In this document: positions 30,380-30,457 of the stretch, piece by piece
Position numbering within the stretch: position 1 is the stretch's first letter
Layout of the letters: each line of letters opens with the position of its first letter
NCBI GenBank assembly: GCA_041688815.1
Contig: JBDNHK010000070.1
Span: 1-30,457 of the forward strand
Direction of reading: 5' to 3'
Source: Rhabdothermincola_A sp041688815
GTDB taxonomy: Bacteria; Actinomycetota; Acidimicrobiia; Acidimicrobiales; Acidimicrobilacustridaceae
Length of the DNA: 30,457 nucleotides
The notes under the pieces: generated by a model
Databases searched by the model: none
Told to the model about the DNA's origin: nothing
What the model saw: the letters and a program-made list of their open reading frames with translations, nothing else
Program-made: the position numbers and the translations under genes

Positions 30380-30457
30380 CGGGCTGTGGCGCAGCTTGGT
30401 TAGCGCGTCGGTCTGGGGGACCGAAGGTCGTGGGTTCGAATCCCGCCAGCCCGACCA
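30380..30457 (+). tRNA. tRNA-Pro, anticodon GGG, with encoded CCA
   Basis: A full cloverleaf of 78 bases. Acceptor stem CGGGCTG pairs with CAGCCCG. The D stem is GCGC/GCGC, the anticodon stem TCGGT/ACCGA, and the loop CTGGGGG has anticodon GGG. The T arm is GTGGG-TTCGAAT-CCCGC. A54-type discriminator is A, and CCA is encoded. It reads CCC and CCU codons, abundant in this GC-rich genome. The window ends on the last A of CCA. Confidence 0.96.

Noticed and set aside
1..30457. CRISPR arrays, insertion sequences, toxin-antitoxin pairs, riboswitches
   Set aside because: No spaced direct repeats, transposase or terminal inverted repeats, TA-like pairs, or long conserved leaders were seen; gaps are too short for most riboswitches.

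Overview
The window is high-GC DNA (GC roughly two thirds or more, judged by eye), densely packed with genes on both strands. It reads as chromosomal DNA of an actinobacterium. Gene content and order match the conserved actinobacterial block known from Mycobacterium as HAD phosphatase, small protein, tlyA, nadK, recN, pyrG, Nudix, xerD, scpA, scpB, rluB, cmk, der. Two-subunit KorAB, SpoIIE-type phosphatases, flavoprotein monooxygenases and many leaderless starts suggest a deep-branching lineage such as Acidimicrobiia. That placement is inference; no 16S or other marker gene is present.

Layout. (1) 32-2918: korA-korB, a CoA-dependent 2-oxoacid:ferredoxin oxidoreductase. (2) 2950-4158, minus strand: a DUF1015 protein. 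(3) 4244-12246, plus strand: HAD phosphatase, a phasin-like coiled-coil protein with an Ala/Lys/Pro tail, tlyA, nadK, recN, pyrG, Nudix hydrolase, xerD. Several junctions overlap by 1-4 bases. (4) 12294-13258: a DksA/TraR-like zinc protein and an HD-domain protein, each with its own leaderless promoter candidate. (5) 13280-14981, minus strand: a membrane-anchored cysteine-repeat protein, then trpS. (6) 15067-21526, plus strand: scpA-scpB-rluB (chromosome segregation and ribosome modification), then aroH-tyrA-aroA (chorismate to tyrosine and the shikimate pathway), then cmk-plsC. (7) 21605-22789: an acyl-CoA-dehydrogenase-fold flavoprotein, converging on a COG4341-like HD protein at 22814-23368 (minus). 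(8) 23425-24474, minus: ispH. (9) 24601-27467: a PDZ/radical-SAM-like DUF512 protein overlapping der. (10) 27560-30366: a membrane SpoIIE-type phosphatase, a tiny zinc-ribbon membrane protein and a Baeyer-Villiger-type monooxygenase. (11) 30380-30457: tRNA-Pro(GGG) with encoded CCA, ending exactly at the window edge.

Most of the window is housekeeping. I see no CRISPR array, transposase, prophage, toxin-antitoxin pair or biosynthetic cluster. No gap between genes exceeds about 130 bases. The most interesting signals are: a repeated promoter layout with a -10-like hexamer 6-8 bases before the start codon at the heads of transcription units; a candidate diiron-oxygenase-like HD protein; an internally duplicated two-cysteine secreted module; the phosphatase/zinc-ribbon/monooxygenase trio; and the phasin-like protein with a histone-like tail. 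The undescribed system hinted at in the task is not obvious here, and I do not claim one.
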